Source of the DNA: Eubacterium sp.
Lineage (GTDB): Bacteria; Bacillota; Clostridia; Lachnospirales; Lachnospiraceae
Assembly: GCA_017634555.1 (NCBI GenBank)
Contig: JAGBNF010000047.1
Coordinates: forward strand, 1-36,597
Direction: 5' to 3'
Length of the DNA: 36,597 bases
The notes under the pieces were generated by a model. It saw nothing but the letters and a program-made list of their open reading frames with translations. It did no database searches and had not been told where the DNA came from. Below are positions 25,168 through 34,165 of the stretch, one piece after another. Each line of letters opens with the position of its first letter. Within the stretch, counting starts at the first letter, position 1. A program made the translations under genes and the position numbers.

Positions 25168-25317
25168 ATGGAAAGAATCAAGACTCTTGAAACAAGAAAT
25201 CTTTGTGAGAGTGCAAAGAACGGTGGATGTGGCGAGTGCCAGACATCATGCCAGAGCGCTTGCAAGACAAGCTGTGGTGTTGCTAATCAGAAGTGCGAGA
25301 ACAGCGAGTCTAAGTAA
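25168..25317 (+). CDS. scfA: SCIFF precursor peptide (six-cysteines-in-forty-five family)
   Basis: A 49-residue peptide with ATAGGAG upstream of its ATG. It contains the hallmark run GGCGECQTSCQSACKTSCG of SCIFF peptides, the ribosomally made substrate of the radical-SAM enzyme ScfB, which installs thioether links from the cysteines. Seven cysteines are present (13, 21, 24, 28, 32, 36 and 43). C13 in TRNLCES is beyond the six that define the family, where this position is usually not Cys (from memory of family members). No export leader or cleavage site is obvious. It lies immediately before a GC-rich hairpin and then scfB, the standard SCIFF arrangement. The biological role of mature SCIFF is not known. 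Confidence 0.95.
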   Translation: MERIKTLETRNLCESAKNGGCGECQTSCQSACKTSCGVANQKCENSESK

Positions 25318-25357
25318 TTTAGACAGGCAAGATTTCAAAATGAGATAGTGACTTAGG

Positions 25358-25390
25358 AGCCGCCTGATATACAGGCGGCTTCTATTCTTG
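25358..25390 (+). terminator. Hairpin between scfA and scfB (partial terminator)
   Basis: AGCCGCCTG (25358-25366) pairs with CAGGCGGCT (25372-25380) around ATATA. The tract that follows, TCTATTCTTG, is only partly T-rich. It would let most transcripts stop after scfA, giving more precursor than maturase. Confidence 0.65.
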
Positions 25391-25413
25391 TTAAAACAGA
25401 AAAGGAAAATAGT

Positions 25414-26811
25414 ATGGTTCATCAGTATAAGTTAAATGGATACAATATTGTTCTTGATACATGTTCAGGCTCGGTTCATCAGGTAGATGAAGTGGCTTAT
25501 GATATTATCGAGCTCTTCCCGGAGAAGACTGAGGATGAGATAGTAGAGATCATAATGCAGCGTTACGGATCAAGAGATGACGTGACAGAAGAGGATGTCA
25601 GAGCATGTATAGATGATGTCAGATATCTGAAGGACAATAAAAAGCTTTATACAGAGGATAATTATCAGCCGCTTGCGGGAGAGTTCAAGAAGAGAAGCGG
25701 AAATGTGATAAAGGCTCTTTGCCTTCACGTATCACATACCTGTAATCTGAATTGTGAGTACTGCTTTGCAAGCCAGGGAAGATACCATGGTGACAGAGCT
25801 CTTATGAGTCTTGAGGTTGGAAAGCGTGCGATAGATTTTCTTATAGAAAATTCCGGATCAAGACATAATCTCGAGGTGGATTTCTTCGGTGGTGAACCAC
25901 TTATGAACTGGGATGTTTGTAAGCAGATAGTTGAGTATGCAAGATCTATAGAGAAGGAGCATAACAAGAACTTCAGATTTACGCTTACAACAAACGGAGT
26001 TCTTATAGATGATGAGGTTATAGATTTCTGTAACAGGGAAATGAGTAATGTTGTCCTCAGCCTTGACGGACGTCGTGAGGTTCATGACAGAACAAGAAAG
26101 GACTTTGCGGGTAACGGAAGCTTTGACAAGATCGTTCCGAAGTTTAAGAAGCTTGTAGAGGCACGCGGCAATAAGGGTTATTACATGAGGGGTACATTTA
26201 CCCATCTTAATACAGATTTTACTAATGATATTTTTGCTATGGCAGATCTCGGATTTACAGAGCTCAGTATGGAGCCTGTAGTATCAAGTCCGAGCGATCC
26301 GCTTGCGCTTACTGAAGAAGACCTTCCTGTACTTATGGAGCAGTACGAGATCCTGGCTAAGGATATGCTCCGCCGTGAAGAGGAAGGAAAGCCGATAACA
26401 TTTTATCACTATATGCTTGACCTTACTGAAGGACCATGCATTTATAAGAGAATCTCGGGCTGCGGTTCGGGAACGGAATATATGGCAGTTACTCCATGGG
26501 GAGATCTCTATCCGTGCCATCAGTTTGTAGGAGAGGATGATTACTGCCTCGGAAATATCTGGGACGGCGTTAAGAATCTGGAGAAGCAGGATGAGTTCAG
26601 ATGCTGTAATGCTTATGCAAGACCTGACTGTCAGGACTGCTGGGCAAAGCTTTACTGTTCGGGCGGCTGTGCAGCTAATGCATTCCATGCTACAGGTGAC
26701 GTTACAGGTATTTATGAGTACGGCTGTAAGCTGTTCAGAAAGCGTATTGAATGTGCAATCATGATCCAGGTAGCACATGATGCACACCCTGAATTATACA
26801 AAAAAGGATAA
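25414..26811 (+). CDS. scfB: SCIFF maturase, radical SAM/SPASM protein
   Basis: A 465-residue maturase. Residues ~1-85 form a PqqD-like peptide-recognition region (HQVDEVAYDIIELFP); the radical-SAM core follows with C110-x3-C114-x2-C117 in HTCNLNCEYC and the GGEPLMNW motif. The C-terminal SPASM region has many cysteines (GCGSGTEY, YPCHQF, CCNAYARPDCQDCWAKLYCSGGC) that bind auxiliary iron-sulfur clusters. It modifies the ScfA peptide encoded 97 bp upstream, where the family forms Cys-to-residue thioether crosslinks. AAAAGGAAAA precedes the ATG. The gene is complete. No transporter or protease for the mature peptide is adjacent, unlike many RiPP clusters. Confidence 0.96.
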   Translation: MVHQYKLNGYNIVLDTCSGSVHQVDEVAYDIIELFPEKTEDEIVEIIMQRYGSRDDVTEEDVRACIDDVRYLKDNKKLYTEDNYQPLAGEFKKRSGNVIKALCLHVSHTCNLNCEYCFASQGRYHGDRALMSLEVGKRAIDFLIENSGSRHNLEVDFFGGEPLMNWDVCKQIVEYARSIEKEHNKNFRFTLTTNGVLIDDEVIDFCNREMSNVVLSLDGRREVHDRTRKDFAGNGSFDKIVPKFKKLVEARGNKGYYMRGTFTHLNTDFTNDIFAMADLGFTELSMEPVVSSPSDPLALTEEDLPVLMEQYEILAKDMLRREEEGKPITFYHYMLDLTEGPCIYKRISGCGSGTEYMAVTPWGDLYPCHQFVGEDDYCLGNIWDGVKNLEKQDEFRCCNAYARPDCQDCWAKLYCSGGCAANAFHATGDVTGIYEYGCKLFRKRIECAIMIQVAHDAHPELYKKG

Positions 26812-26874
26812 AAAAACACACAAAATTCTTTGTTTTTTGTAAGAAAAATGCTTTTTTATCGACGATTTTTAATA

Positions 26875-26880
26875 TATAAT
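26875..26880 (+). promoter_or_regulatory. Probable -10 box for the PAS-GGDEF-EAL gene
   Basis: TATAAT lies 59 bases before the ATG at 26939, in an AT-rich stretch after scfB. The -35 region is T-rich without a clear hexamer. A weak stem, ACAAA-ATTC-TTTGT with T-run (26820-26840), may end scfB. Confidence 0.45.
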
Positions 26881-26938
26881 GATAATGGGTTAATTTTTTT
26901 TATTGACAGTGGTTCGACATTATGTTGGGGGTGATCGA

Positions 26939-28602
26939 ATGACACCGGAAATTGATAAGGAAAAAAGACGTCGTTTAGATGAGATATTTGGCGCTCTGTC
27001 CGTTGTTGCGGATGGGGCTTATATCTATTTGTGCGATATGGAAAATGACATATCTAAATGGTCGAAAGCCGCTGTCGATTTCTTCGGTCTTCCCGGAGAA
27101 TATATGAAGAATGCCGGAGGAATCTGGTCGGAGCATGTCCATCCCGATGACAGAGAACAATATGATGAGAGTATAGAAAGAATATTCGTAGGTGCTGATA
27201 ACGGCTTTAATATGCAGTACAGAGCGCGTTCGGCAAACGGTGAATATGTTATCTGCAGTGCCAAGGGAATAGTTATAAGGAACGGTAATAATAAGCCGAT
27301 ATATTTCGGTGGTTCCATCAGCAATCATGGTATTCACAGATATGTGGATGCAGTTACGGGACTCAGATCGCTGTATGGATTTTTTGAAGATCTGAGAGAC
27401 GTATTTATAAGAGAAGATAAGTCCGTTGTATTAATGATCGGACTCAGTGACTTCTCAAGATATAATGATGTTTACGGTTACACCTTCGGAAACAAGATGC
27501 TTTATCAGATTGGAAAGATAATAAGCAAGAAATTCGGAGAAGCGGGTACCGTATACAGAATGAACGGACCGAAGTTTACCGTGATAAGTCACGGACTTCC
27601 GATGAGAGAAATATTTGAAATATATGAGGACATACAGCTTGAAGCAGGTTCGAAGCTGTGTGTAGAGGATCAGCGAGTGGTTCCGTCATTAAATGCGGGA
27701 GCCATCCTGATCGACGACTTTTCTATAAATGATAAGATTGCATACTCGTGTCTTAAGTATGTATATCGCGAATCTAAAAACAACAAGATGGGTGATCTGG
27801 TCGTATATGACGATGTGTTCACCGATGATAACAGACAGAAGCTGGAAAGACTGAGTGAGCTTCGCAGAAATATCACCGAAGATTATAAGGGCTTCTATCT
27901 TTACTACCAGCCGGTAGTTGATACGAAGACGGAGAAGCTAAGGGGCGTTGAGGCACTTATCAGATGGAAGGATGACAGATACGGTCTTGTTCCTCCTGAT
28001 GAATTTATAAAGGTGCTTGAACAGGATCCGATATTCCCACAGCTTGGAAAATGGATAATGAGACGGGCGATGCTGGACGGGTTGAAGCTCCTCAAGAAAT
28101 ATCCGAAGATCATAGTAAATGTGAACCTTTCCTATACACAGATGGAAAAGGGAGGATTTATCGAGGATGTTCTGGAGGTGGTAGAGGATACGGGATTCCC
28201 ACCGGATCATTTATGTTTAGAAGTGACGGAACGATGCAGACTTCTGGATATGAATCTTCTCAGAGATATCATTTCCATTTTAAAGGATAAGGGAATAAAG
28301 ATAGCCATAGATGATTTTGGAACGGGTTACTCATCTATAGGTATATTAAAGGAGATTGATGCTGACACCATAAAGGTAGATAGATCGGTGGTGAAGGATA
28401 TCGAACATCTGAAGACAGACAGAGATACGATAAAGTTTATATCGGATCTCGGAAACAGCTATAATGCTGAGGTATGTGTCGAAGGGGTCGAAACGGTTGA
28501 GATGAGAGATATTCTGAGAAAATATAAGATTAAGAGCCTGCAGGGATTTTATATTCAAAACCGGTTCCGATTTCTGATTTTATGAAGCTTGAACTGAAGT
28601 AG
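26939..28602 (+). CDS. PAS-GGDEF-EAL c-di-GMP phosphodiesterase, frameshifted near its end
   Basis: Without correction the frame stops at 28585 (548 residues). Residues ~10-130 are a PAS domain; the GGDEF domain (~140-295) has the decayed signature NGPKF near 208. The EAL domain is canonical: EALIRW (~338), VNVNLS, LEVTER, IDDFGTGYSS (~457), IKVDRS, EGVETVE and LQGFYIQ. It should therefore hydrolyse c-di-GMP. The last residues NRFRFLIL break the pattern: adding one A to the AAAA run at 28557-28560 restores QKPVPISDFMKLELK and a stop at 28602, the normal EAL ending. GGGGGTGAT precedes the ATG at 26939. The lesion removes little of the fold and activity may survive. Confidence 0.88.
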
Positions 28603-28630
28603 ATGGTATTTGTATATGGAGGAGAAGAGT

Positions 28631-28936
28631 ATGAGAAACAGGAGACTCCATGCGGGAGATATCGTTAAACATTTCAAGAGAGAGACGGTTAACGATGAGG
28701 AAGCCAGAGCTAATAAATATTTATATAAAATAGTTGCACTTGCGGAGCATACTGAAACAAAGGAGATGGTTGTAGTTTATCAGGCTCTTTACGGGGATTT
28801 CAGAATGTATGTGAGACCGTATGATATGTTTATGGGCAGGGTAGACAAGAAAAAATATCCGGATATAGTTCAGAGATACAGATTCGAAAAAATTGAACCT
28901 CTTTATGCCGATGACGACAGGGATGAAATGATCTGA
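28631..28936 (+). CDS. DUF1653 protein
   Basis: A 101-residue protein with the DUF1653 pattern: RAGDIV-like start (HAGDIVKHFKRE), then YLYKIVALAEHTETKEMVVVYQALYGDFRMYVRPYDMF. The first part looks like a small beta-barrel. The role of the family is unknown. GGAGGAG (28618-28624) stands six bases before the ATG at 28631, which I prefer to the earlier opening at 28610 that overlaps this site. It follows the EAL gene by 28 bp after frame restoration, so it is probably in the same transcript. The C-terminal tail is acidic. Confidence 0.85.
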   Translation: MRNRRLHAGDIVKHFKRETVNDEEARANKYLYKIVALAEHTETKEMVVVYQALYGDFRMYVRPYDMFMGRVDKKKYPDIVQRYRFEKIEPLYADDDRDEMI

Positions 28937-29051
28937 TTTTTTAGTGTATAACGCAATTTCATGTGGAATTTGAAGTTCATAAATGTTATTATTAACAGTG
29001 GTATTTCGATTTTAATTTTTGGGTTTATATAATAAATTGAGGGGGATTAAG

Positions 29052-29969
29052 ATGGATAATAATCAGGAAAAAGTAGGAATCATCCAGCAGCTTCAGGAAG
29101 CATGCAGAACAGAGCAGGGTGTGCTGATGCTGATCAACCTTGACAGCTTTGAACTTTTCAATGATGTTTATGGTTATGACAAGGGTGATGAGATGCTTGA
29201 CAGATGTGCCGAGATCATCGATCAGCAGGTAAATGAGGATGACATCAAAGCTCGTGTAGGTGGAGATGAGTTTATCATTTTCTGTAAAGATGTGGACAAG
29301 GGTACATTTGCAAGACTCTGTGCAGATATAAATGCGGAGATTGCAAGAGCTTCTAAGATTCTTATCGGACCGGATATGAAGATTCCTCTCGGAGCTTCTA
29401 TAGGAGGTGTTTTCGTACCTGAGCAGGGTAAGGATTATGAAGACCTCTTTGATAAGGCTTCCATGGCACTTGAGTATATCAAGCACCAGGGAAATCACGG
29501 ATGTGCTTACTATAATAAGCCGGAAGATGAAGAAGGCGAAGCTATAGACGGACTTGAGACCATCAGCAGAGGCCTCGATGAAGGACCTATCTATAAGGGT
29601 GCTCTCTGGCTGGAGTATGATTATTTCAGCATCATCTATAAGTATCTCAGAAGATACATTCAGACATATAAGGGAGTTGCATCAAAGCTTCTTATCACGA
29701 TCCGTCCTACAGTTGAGATGAGCGTTGAAGAGTTCAATGATATAACAAAGGAATTCGGTAAGATCACAAACTATACACTCAGAAAGAGTGATATCATGAT
29801 GCAGAGCCGTAACAATCAGTTCTTCATTCTCCTTCCAGAGATGACAGACAGATATATCGAGAAGGTTCGTGACAGAATCATGACCAAGTGGGAGAAGACA
29901 GGATACGATGAGGTTACAGATGTAAGATTCGAAGCCGAGATGATCGTTCCTCAGGAGGACGGAAACTAA
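29052..29969 (+). CDS. GGDEF diguanylate cyclase with a second degenerate GGDEF-like domain
   Basis: A 305-residue soluble protein with no membrane segment. The first ~160 residues are an intact diguanylate cyclase domain: metal-binding D in NLDSFELFNDVYGYDKGD and the active-site RVGGDEFIIF near residue 70. The remaining ~130 residues look like a second cyclase fold without a GGDEF motif: LLITIRPTVEMSVEEF, then LRKSDIMMQSRNNQFFILLPE where RxGGDEF would be. The first domain should make c-di-GMP from GTP; the second may be a regulatory or dimerisation part. GAGGGGGA precedes the ATG at 29052. No sensor domain precedes the cyclase. A strong terminator follows. Confidence 0.9.
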   Translation: MDNNQEKVGIIQQLQEACRTEQGVLMLINLDSFELFNDVYGYDKGDEMLDRCAEIIDQQVNEDDIKARVGGDEFIIFCKDVDKGTFARLCADINAEIARASKILIGPDMKIPLGASIGGVFVPEQGKDYEDLFDKASMALEYIKHQGNHGCAYYNKPEDEEGEAIDGLETISRGLDEGPIYKGALWLEYDYFSIIYKYLRRYIQTYKGVASKLLITIRPTVEMSVEEFNDITKEFGKITNYTLRKSDIMMQSRNNQFFILLPEMTDRYIEKVRDRIMTKWEKTGYDEVTDVRFEAEMIVPQEDGN

Positions 29970-29999
29970 ACATTCCGAAAATAACATTTTAGATTATTG

Positions 30000-30033
30000 G
30001 CTGTCGCAGAGAGATTCTGCGACAGCTTTTTTT
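30000..30033 (+). terminator. Rho-independent terminator after the GGDEF gene
   Basis: An 11-bp stem, 30000-30010 with 30016-30026 (GCTGTCGCAGA and its complement), around GAGAT, is followed by seven T. The 150 bp up to the lemA gene is AT-rich; I see no certain promoter in it. Confidence 0.95.
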
Positions 30034-30182
30034 GCACAATTTTGGATATTTTATACAAATATTACTGTATAATGTGCATAATGCAGGAATATTGTGAGTT
30101 AATTATCAATATGATATTATTAATTTGTGAGGTTAGAGTATTAGTAGTTATAGTATTAATTTTTTAACAGGAGGGCAACATT

Positions 30183-30752
30183 ATGAGCACAGGAACAATT
30201 GTACTGATAGTTATTGGATTTTTGGTTGTATGCATTCTGGGTTGGTTTGTATCAACATCCAACAGCATCAACCGCGTGAAGCTGAAGATTGAGGAATCAC
30301 TTTCGGGTGTTGAGATTCAGCTGAGACAGAGATACGACGTACTCATGCAGGGAAAAAATGTGGCAGAGCAGTATGCAAAGCATGAGCAGAAGGTATTTGA
30401 AACACTCAGAAGTCTTAATCAGATTCCGAATCATGCATCTGTAGACCAGCTGAACGAAGCTTCAAAGGCACAGGAAGAGGCAGTAAAGGGCCTTTTCGCA
30501 CTGGGAGAAGCTTATCCGGAGCTGAAGAGTGCAGAGCTTTTCAACAACCTTATCAATCAGCTTTCAGAACAGTCAAAGCAGTATTCTGCTTCAAGACGTG
30601 CAGTTAACGGAAACATTACAAAGCTTAACAATTTCATAGTATCATTCCCTGCATCGATCGTTGCAGGTATGAAGGGTGTTGCGAAGATGGATTATGTTCA
30701 TGAGGAGAATCTTGAGCAGCTCAAGAATATCGACATGACCATGAATCTGTAA
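30183..30752 (+). CDS. lemA: LemA family protein
   Basis: A 189-residue protein with one N-terminal hydrophobic segment (~5-25) followed by the LemA helical bundle (NRVKLKIEESLSGVEIQLRQRYDVL and FNNLINQLSEQSKQYSASRRAVNGNI). AGGAGGGC stands eight bases before the ATG. LemA proteins are membrane-anchored and of unknown biochemical role. It lies 11 bp before a DUF3137 protein gene, a common pairing, so the two are likely an operon and may form a complex. The predicted topology is a short N-out segment with a large helical domain. Confidence 0.93.
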   Translation: MSTGTIVLIVIGFLVVCILGWFVSTSNSINRVKLKIEESLSGVEIQLRQRYDVLMQGKNVAEQYAKHEQKVFETLRSLNQIPNHASVDQLNEASKAQEEAVKGLFALGEAYPELKSAELFNNLINQLSEQSKQYSASRRAVNGNITKLNNFIVSFPASIVAGMKGVAKMDYVHEENLEQLKNIDMTMNL

Positions 30753-30763
30753 GGACGTGACAT

Positions 30764-32119
30764 ATGGGAGATTTAAGATATAACGTTCAGAACGGCATTG
30801 TGGATCCGACAAGAAAAGGTATGGTGCTTCAGGAGTTTGAGCATTTTAAATCCATCGCTCCTCAGCGCTTTTTGGGTAAACTTTTTAAAAAAGGTATTGT
30901 CGGTGCATCCAACAAGATAAACGATCTCTCCGGAGGAGCAATACAGCGTGCGTATGAAGCGGACGCTGATCCGAATTTAATAGATGAGAACGGCGTTCAG
31001 CATATGAGCAAGAAACAGATGGACAAGTCTAAGACGATCGCACTGGTCTGCGTTATTTTGTTATTGCCGGTTATAATGCTTATCGGACCGTTATTTATGC
31101 CGTTTATAATGATAGGTGTAATAGGATGCATAGCGTTCTATTTTCTCAACAGAAGTCCGGAGTATAAACAATATAATTATCAGCAGATGATAGCTCAGCC
31201 GGCACTGCAGACAATAGATGATAAGCTTTTTATGACATTTATGGATTCAAGTGCCGATCTGGTAAATGAGCAGATGTCCTATGATCAGGCGTTGGTTGAA
31301 GCTCATCTCGTCAAACCCTTTGGTAAAAGATGTGACAGAACAACTTATTCCAGTTGTACTTATGACTGGATGAATCGTTCTAATCCGGACGCTTTCGAGT
31401 TTAAGGGTTATAAGCTTTATGATACATATCAGGATTCTGACGGTCACTCACATACAGTAACATACTTTGACGGTACAATATTTAAATTCCGTACAGGCTT
31501 TAATATCAACGGATCTATCAATATCATGAGCACCGAAACAAAGAAGGGTGTACTGGGTAAAGAGAAGGAAAAGAATAAATATAAGAAGATCAAAGACAGA
31601 GATGTAGCAATCATTGATACAGAGAATCATGAATTTGCGGAGAATTTCGATACTGTTGCAACCTATGATCAGGAAGCATATATGTATCTCACACCGGTAA
31701 TGATAGAAACCTTACTGGAGCTTCGTAAGAGATTCAATTTCTGTATATGTATCAAGGGCGATGTTATGACGGTCACTGTAGAAAATTGTGGCTACGGAAG
31801 TGCCGGTAAATCGGTATTTTCTTCGCATAAACCGATGTTTGCACCGAACAGTACGGAAATGGAACTGGATAACATGATCAGCGGTTATCAGAATGCCATC
31901 AAGTCAATACTGGAATTCAGGGATAAGCTTCTTCCGGGACGTGAGAATGCGAGCTTTACGTACAATTCTGCTGCTACAGGCGTGTATAATGCACAGCCAT
32001 CCTATAACACACAGGCAGCACCTATGTACGATGCGAATGCATCATACAATACAGGCGCAGTACCTACGTACGATGCGAATGCAGCTGCAGCATACAACAA
32101 CGGAGATGCGACATACTAG
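30764..32119 (+). CDS. DUF3137-type membrane protein partner of LemA
   Basis: A 451-residue protein with two adjacent hydrophobic segments at about 90-130 and a large domain containing FKFRTGFNINGSINIMST and LTPVMIETLLELRKRFNFCICIKGD, which fits DUF3137. The C-terminal ~50 residues are a low-complexity tail with a 14-residue repeat (PMYDANASYNTGAV followed by PTYDANAAAAYNNG; 42-bp period from 32021 and 32063). It follows lemA closely. The tail is rich in Tyr, Asn and Ala and may be disordered. Its stop is TAG at 32117-32119. Function is unknown. Confidence 0.75.
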   Translation: MGDLRYNVQNGIVDPTRKGMVLQEFEHFKSIAPQRFLGKLFKKGIVGASNKINDLSGGAIQRAYEADADPNLIDENGVQHMSKKQMDKSKTIALVCVILLLPVIMLIGPLFMPFIMIGVIGCIAFYFLNRSPEYKQYNYQQMIAQPALQTIDDKLFMTFMDSSADLVNEQMSYDQALVEAHLVKPFGKRCDRTTYSSCTYDWMNRSNPDAFEFKGYKLYDTYQDSDGHSHTVTYFDGTIFKFRTGFNINGSINIMSTETKKGVLGKEKEKNKYKKIKDRDVAIIDTENHEFAENFDTVATYDQEAYMYLTPVMIETLLELRKRFNFCICIKGDVMTVTVENCGYGSAGKSVFSSHKPMFAPNSTEMELDNMISGYQNAIKSILEFRDKLLPGRENASFTYNSAATGVYNAQPSYNTQAAPMYDANASYNTGAVPTYDANAAAAYNNGDATY

Positions 32120-32137
32120 ATTGCAAATAAAAAATGA

Positions 32138-32175
32138 GTGCCAATTTGTGAAAAAAACACAGATTGGCACTTTTT
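32138..32175. terminator. Terminator after the DUF3137 gene, also usable from aspS side
   Basis: A 13-bp stem with one G-T wobble (32138-32150 and 32158-32170) around seven A is followed by TTTTT. On the minus strand T-rich sequence also follows, so it can stop transcripts from aspS. Confidence 0.9.
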
Positions 32176-32179
32176 ATGT

Positions 32180-32338
32180 AAGCTCTGCGACTGCTACAGT
32201 ATCTCCGGGACTCGGCTCGCGCCTCATACCGTGACGTAGCGGATTCTAAGCTCGTTCTCGCAAAGCTCGCACTCACTAAGAACCGACGTCCCTACATGGT
32301 CCCGTCGACACTGTGCAGTGCATAGCTTGCGTAATTAT
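32180..32338. repeat. GC-rich intergenic element, likely dispersed repeat
   Basis: About 160 bp of clearly higher GC than its surroundings between two convergent genes. It contains a repeated CGAGCTT on the minus strand (direct repeat 16 bp apart), CGACG/CGTCG arms and ACTG-CTA-CAGT. No RNA family or convincing ORF is recognised. Its composition and position after terminators are those of a repeated intergenic element. Confidence 0.4.
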
Positions 32339-32339
32339 G

Positions 32340-34136
32340 CTATTCAGTTGGTTCTTCAACAATTTTGATATGAAGCTCTTCAAGCTGCTTGTCTGTTACA
32401 TAGCCAGGAGCATCCATCATAACATCCTGCGCATTCTTGTTCATTGGGAATGGTATAACCTCTCTGATAGAGCTCTCATTTGAGAGAAGCATTATCATAC
32501 GGTCAACTCCCGGTGCGATACCGGCGTGTGGAGGTGCACCGTAGCAGAATGCATTGTACATTGCAGGAAACTTAGCCTTAACATCATCCTCACCGAGGCG
32601 TACCATTTCGAAGGCCTTGATCATTATCTCAGGATCGTGGTTACGAACGGCACCTGATGAAAGCTCAACTCCGTTACATACAAGATCGTACTGATCTGCC
32701 ATGATGTCGAGTGGGTCGATCTCGCCGCGCTCTGCCTTAAGAAGTACATCCATTCCGCCGCTAGGCATAGAGAATGGGTTGTGGCAGAACTCAAGCTCGC
32801 CTGATTCTTCACCAATCTCGTACATTGGGAAGTCTACTATCCAGCAGAAGCTGTACTGCTCCTGATCCATATGACCCGGAACAAGAGGTCCGAAGGTCTT
32901 GATGATAACGCCTGCTGTCTTCTGAGCATCTCTAAGCTTTCCTGATGAAAGAACTATGAGATCGCCGGCCTTAAGACCGAGAGCAGAGATGACATTATCC
33001 TTGTTTTCCTGAACGAACTTAGCGATACCACCTACGATCTCGCCATTCTCGTCAAGTCTGAACCAGTAAGGCTTAGCGCCTGCCTGAACCTCAACGTCTG
33101 CGATATTCTTATCTATAAACTTTCTGCTTTCCTTAAAGTCTGAAATAACAACAGCTTTGATAGCAACATCGCCGCCTTCAACACTGTCTGATGCAAATGG
33201 ACCGAAACCGCAGTCCTTAAGAACAGCTGTAGCATCCTGAACAGTAAGGTCGATTCTGAGATCCGGCTTATCTGTTCCGTACTTCTCCATAGATTCACGA
33301 TACGGAATACGTGCGAAAGGAGCTTCTGAAGCTCGGTTGTATGTTCCGTACTTAGCAAAGATAGGAGGAAGAACGTCCTCGCATATTTCAAATACATCTT
33401 CCTGTGTAGCAAATGCCATTTCCATATCAAGCTGATAGAACTCGCCAGGACATCTGTCACCGCGGGCATCCTCATCACGGAAGCAAGGTGCTATCTGGAA
33501 ATAGCGGTCGATACCTGATGTCATGAGAAGCTGCTTGAACTGCTGTGGTGCCTGTGGAAGAGCATAGAACTTGCCCGGATGCTTTCTTGCAGGAACAAGA
33601 TAATCTCTTGCACCTTCAGGAGAAGATACGGTAAGGATAGGAGTAGTGATCTCCATAAATCCGTGCTCGATCATAGACTGCCTCAGTGCAGCGATGACAT
33701 TGCTTCTGAGGATAAGATTCTTCTTAACATCAGGATTTCTGAGGTCAAGATATCTGTACTTGAGACGTGCTGTCTCATCAGCCTCACGGCTGCGGTTGAT
33801 CTCGAAAGGAAGCTCGTTATAACGGCATCTTCCGAGAATGTCGATCTTATCAGGAACAACCTCGATATCACCTGTAGCCTGCTTAGGGTTCTTGGAGCTT
33901 CGCTCTCTTACGGTACCTTCAACAGATATGGTAGATTCCTTATTGATACCCTTTACGATCTTCATCATTTCTTCGTTTTCTACGACTACCTGTGTAGTAC
34001 CGTAGAAATCTCTGAGTACAACGAATCCGAGCTCTGCTCCGACCTCGCGGAGGTTTTCCATCCAGCCGACAAGCTTAACCTTCTCGCCTGCATTTTCAAT
34101 TCTCAGTTCGCCGCATGTATGTGTACGTGACTGCAT
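32340..34136 (-). CDS. aspS: Aspartyl-tRNA synthetase
   Basis: A 598-residue class II synthetase of the bacterial type: N-terminal OB-fold for tRNA binding (residues ~1-105), catalytic domain with motif 2 FRDEDARGDR, an inserted GAD domain, and motif 3 GVDRMIMLL near the end. It charges tRNA-Asp (or, in species lacking AsnRS, also tRNA-Asn, which is not visible here). AGGAGAT precedes the ATG at 34136. It lies 29 bp after the interrupted metY gene on the same strand, so metY and aspS may share a transcript. The whole gene is intact. Confidence 0.96.
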   Translation of the reverse strand: MQSRTHTCGELRIENAGEKVKLVGWMENLREVGAELGFVVLRDFYGTTQVVVENEEMMKIVKGINKESTISVEGTVRERSSKNPKQATGDIEVVPDKIDILGRCRYNELPFEINRSREADETARLKYRYLDLRNPDVKKNLILRSNVIAALRQSMIEHGFMEITTPILTVSSPEGARDYLVPARKHPGKFYALPQAPQQFKQLLMTSGIDRYFQIAPCFRDEDARGDRCPGEFYQLDMEMAFATQEDVFEICEDVLPPIFAKYGTYNRASEAPFARIPYRESMEKYGTDKPDLRIDLTVQDATAVLKDCGFGPFASDSVEGGDVAIKAVVISDFKESRKFIDKNIADVEVQAGAKPYWFRLDENGEIVGGIAKFVQENKDNVISALGLKAGDLIVLSSGKLRDAQKTAGVIIKTFGPLVPGHMDQEQYSFCWIVDFPMYEIGEESGELEFCHNPFSMPSGGMDVLLKAERGEIDPLDIMADQYDLVCNGVELSSGAVRNHDPEIMIKAFEMVRLGEDDVKAKFPAMYNAFCYGAPPHAGIAPGVDRMIMLLSNESSIREVIPFPMNKNAQDVMMDAPGYVTDKQLEELHIKIVEEPTE

Positions 34137-34165
34137 TTTAATTATCTCCTATGATTATCTGATAC

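Noticed and set aside
26284-26787. 167-residue minus-strand ORF
   Set aside because: It overlaps the SPASM region of scfB on the opposite strand and reads as a shadow; no ribosome site.
32064-32276. 70-residue minus-strand ORF in the DUF3137/aspS gap
   Set aside because: It reads through a terminator and the GC-rich intergenic element, with no ribosome site; probably translated repeat sequence.
33579-34130. 183-residue plus-strand ORF
   Set aside because: It lies wholly inside aspS on the other strand and has no family features; it is a shadow of the real gene.
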